Positions 14,205-14,554 of a DNA stretch of 14,554 nt are shown here, piece by piece; position 1 is the first letter of the stretch, and each line of letters opens with the position of its first letter. The DNA lies in contig JAIRSD010000100.1 of assembly GCA_031255615.1 (NCBI GenBank), forward strand, positions 1-14,554. Direction: 5' to 3'. This DNA comes from Treponema sp. GTDB lineage: Bacteria > Spirochaetota > Spirochaetia > Treponematales > Breznakiellaceae. The position numbers were made by a program, and so were the translations under genes. The notes under the pieces are model-generated. The model was not told where the DNA came from and searched no databases. It saw only the letters and a program-made list of their open reading frames with translations.

Positions 14205-14234
14205 GTAGTTCAGAAACTGATGTTTCTGAACTAC
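14205..14234. repeat. 13-bp palindrome with GTTCAGAAAC core, copy 2
   Basis: GTAGTTCAGAAAC (14205-14217), loop TGAT and the exact reverse complement (14222-14234). It shares the 10-bp core with 651-678. TATACAAT (14194-14201) lies immediately upstream, so a promoter here would place the palindrome at or just after its start site. Confidence 0.85.
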
Positions 14235-14293
14235 TCCCCGCTTGCAAACGAAGCGCACGGCTTGTTCAATAACCAACCGGGTTATTCACAGTG

Positions 14294-14450
14294 GGGTCTC
14301 ATACCCATATGCGTTTACATAACAAAAGAGGGTGGCATAAGAATTGACAAATATACCCAAAAAGCCCGAAATCGGGAGAAAAAATTTGCATTTTCTACAT
14401 CCGAATTTGGCCAAAAGCCCCTTAAGTATACGCACATGGGTCTCATACCC
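14294..14450. repeat. Possible 157-bp element with imperfect terminal inverted repeats
   Basis: GGGTCTCATACCC occurs at 14294-14306 and 14438-14450. Going inward, ACCCATATGCGT (14303-14314) is inverted relative to ACGCACATGGGT (14430-14441), 11 of 12 matching. Taken as whole 21-base ends, 17 of 21 positions are complementary. The interior is AT-rich and holds a CCCGA-AA-TCGGG hairpin (14365-14376) and a lone consensus TTGACA (14344-14349), but no gene. It may be a small non-autonomous element. Confidence 0.45.
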
Positions 14451-14554
14451 CGTCCTTCAGGGCGGTTAGAATTAGCAACGCCAACAAAAAATTGGTAGTA
14501 GACCCCGTAGTTAAATAACTTCCTTACAGAACGAACCTTGTAAATAATTCAACG

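Larger units (their letters stand above)
13890..14554. other. Non-coding, repeat-bearing region at the right edge
   Basis: No gene I can support in 665 bases. It contains a weak hairpin right after the chemoreceptor stop (CCGCC 13890-13894 / GGCGG 13902-13906), a 7-bp hairpin (14062-14082), a decamer array (14101-14130), the second GTTCAGAAAC palindrome (14205-14234) and a possible inverted-repeat element (14294-14450). Composition becomes AT-rich from about 14090. A 92-codon open frame (14220-14498) begins inside the palindrome and lies over the repeats; it is probably not a gene. Confidence 0.6.

Noticed and set aside
14294..14450. Start of a CRISPR array
   Set aside because: Only two copies of a 13-base motif 131 bases apart, partly inverted, with no regular spacers and no cas genes.
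14220..14498. A 92-codon open frame at the right edge
   Set aside because: It starts inside the GTTCAGAAAC palindrome, has no SD sequence, and its repeated GLIP residues come from the duplicated GGGTCTCATACCC motif.

Overview
The window is a GC-rich bacterial chromosome segment with long coding runs. It looks most like a spirochaete of the Treponema lineage. That placement is moderate to weak: it rests on the six-helix chemoreceptor, the DUF2974-type hydrolase, a Pol II-type family B polymerase and my recollection that similar dispersed palindromes are common in gut treponemes. No rRNA or other marker confirms it.

Layout. (1) 1-548: the 3' part of pyrF (orotidine-5'-phosphate decarboxylase), cut by the window edge. 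(2) 549-1125: an intergenic stretch packed with palindromes. (3) 1126-3882: a tightly overlapping purE-purC-purF operon covering early and middle steps of IMP synthesis. (4) 3883-4242: a train of six hairpins. (5) 4243-6953: two translationally coupled fold-type II PLP enzymes, a cysteine-synthase-like protein of unknown substrate and a zinc-ribbon threonine-synthase-like protein. (6) 7085-8236, minus strand: a GGHSKGG serine hydrolase, convergent with the PLP pair. (7) 8494-11244: DNA polymerase II (polB), divergent from the hydrolase. (8) 11245-11990: a 750-base repeat-rich gap without a convincing gene. (9) 11991-13889: a methyl-accepting chemotaxis protein. (10) 13890-14554: non-coding, turning AT-rich, with more repeats.

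The genes are ordinary housekeeping, repair and sensory functions. The purine operon and the PLP pair are each joined by 4-11 base overlaps, so each is probably one transcript. PurE is of the class I (PurK-dependent) type, but no purK lies here.

The unusual part is what fills the gaps. At least five copies of one modular repeat lie in four intergenic regions. Its flanks are conserved, but its hairpin stems have been exchanged for unrelated sequences that still pair. Many hairpins here end in GC-GAA-GC or GC-GGA-GC, and GCGAAGC is known as an exceptionally stable DNA mini-hairpin. Two further palindrome families, an ATTGCGAG-type inverted repeat, a decamer array and a possible 157-bp element with imperfect terminal inverted repeats share these gaps. 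A second pattern is that candidate -10 boxes lie exactly 6 bases before an ATG in front of purE, the hydrolase and polB, which predicts leaderless transcripts.
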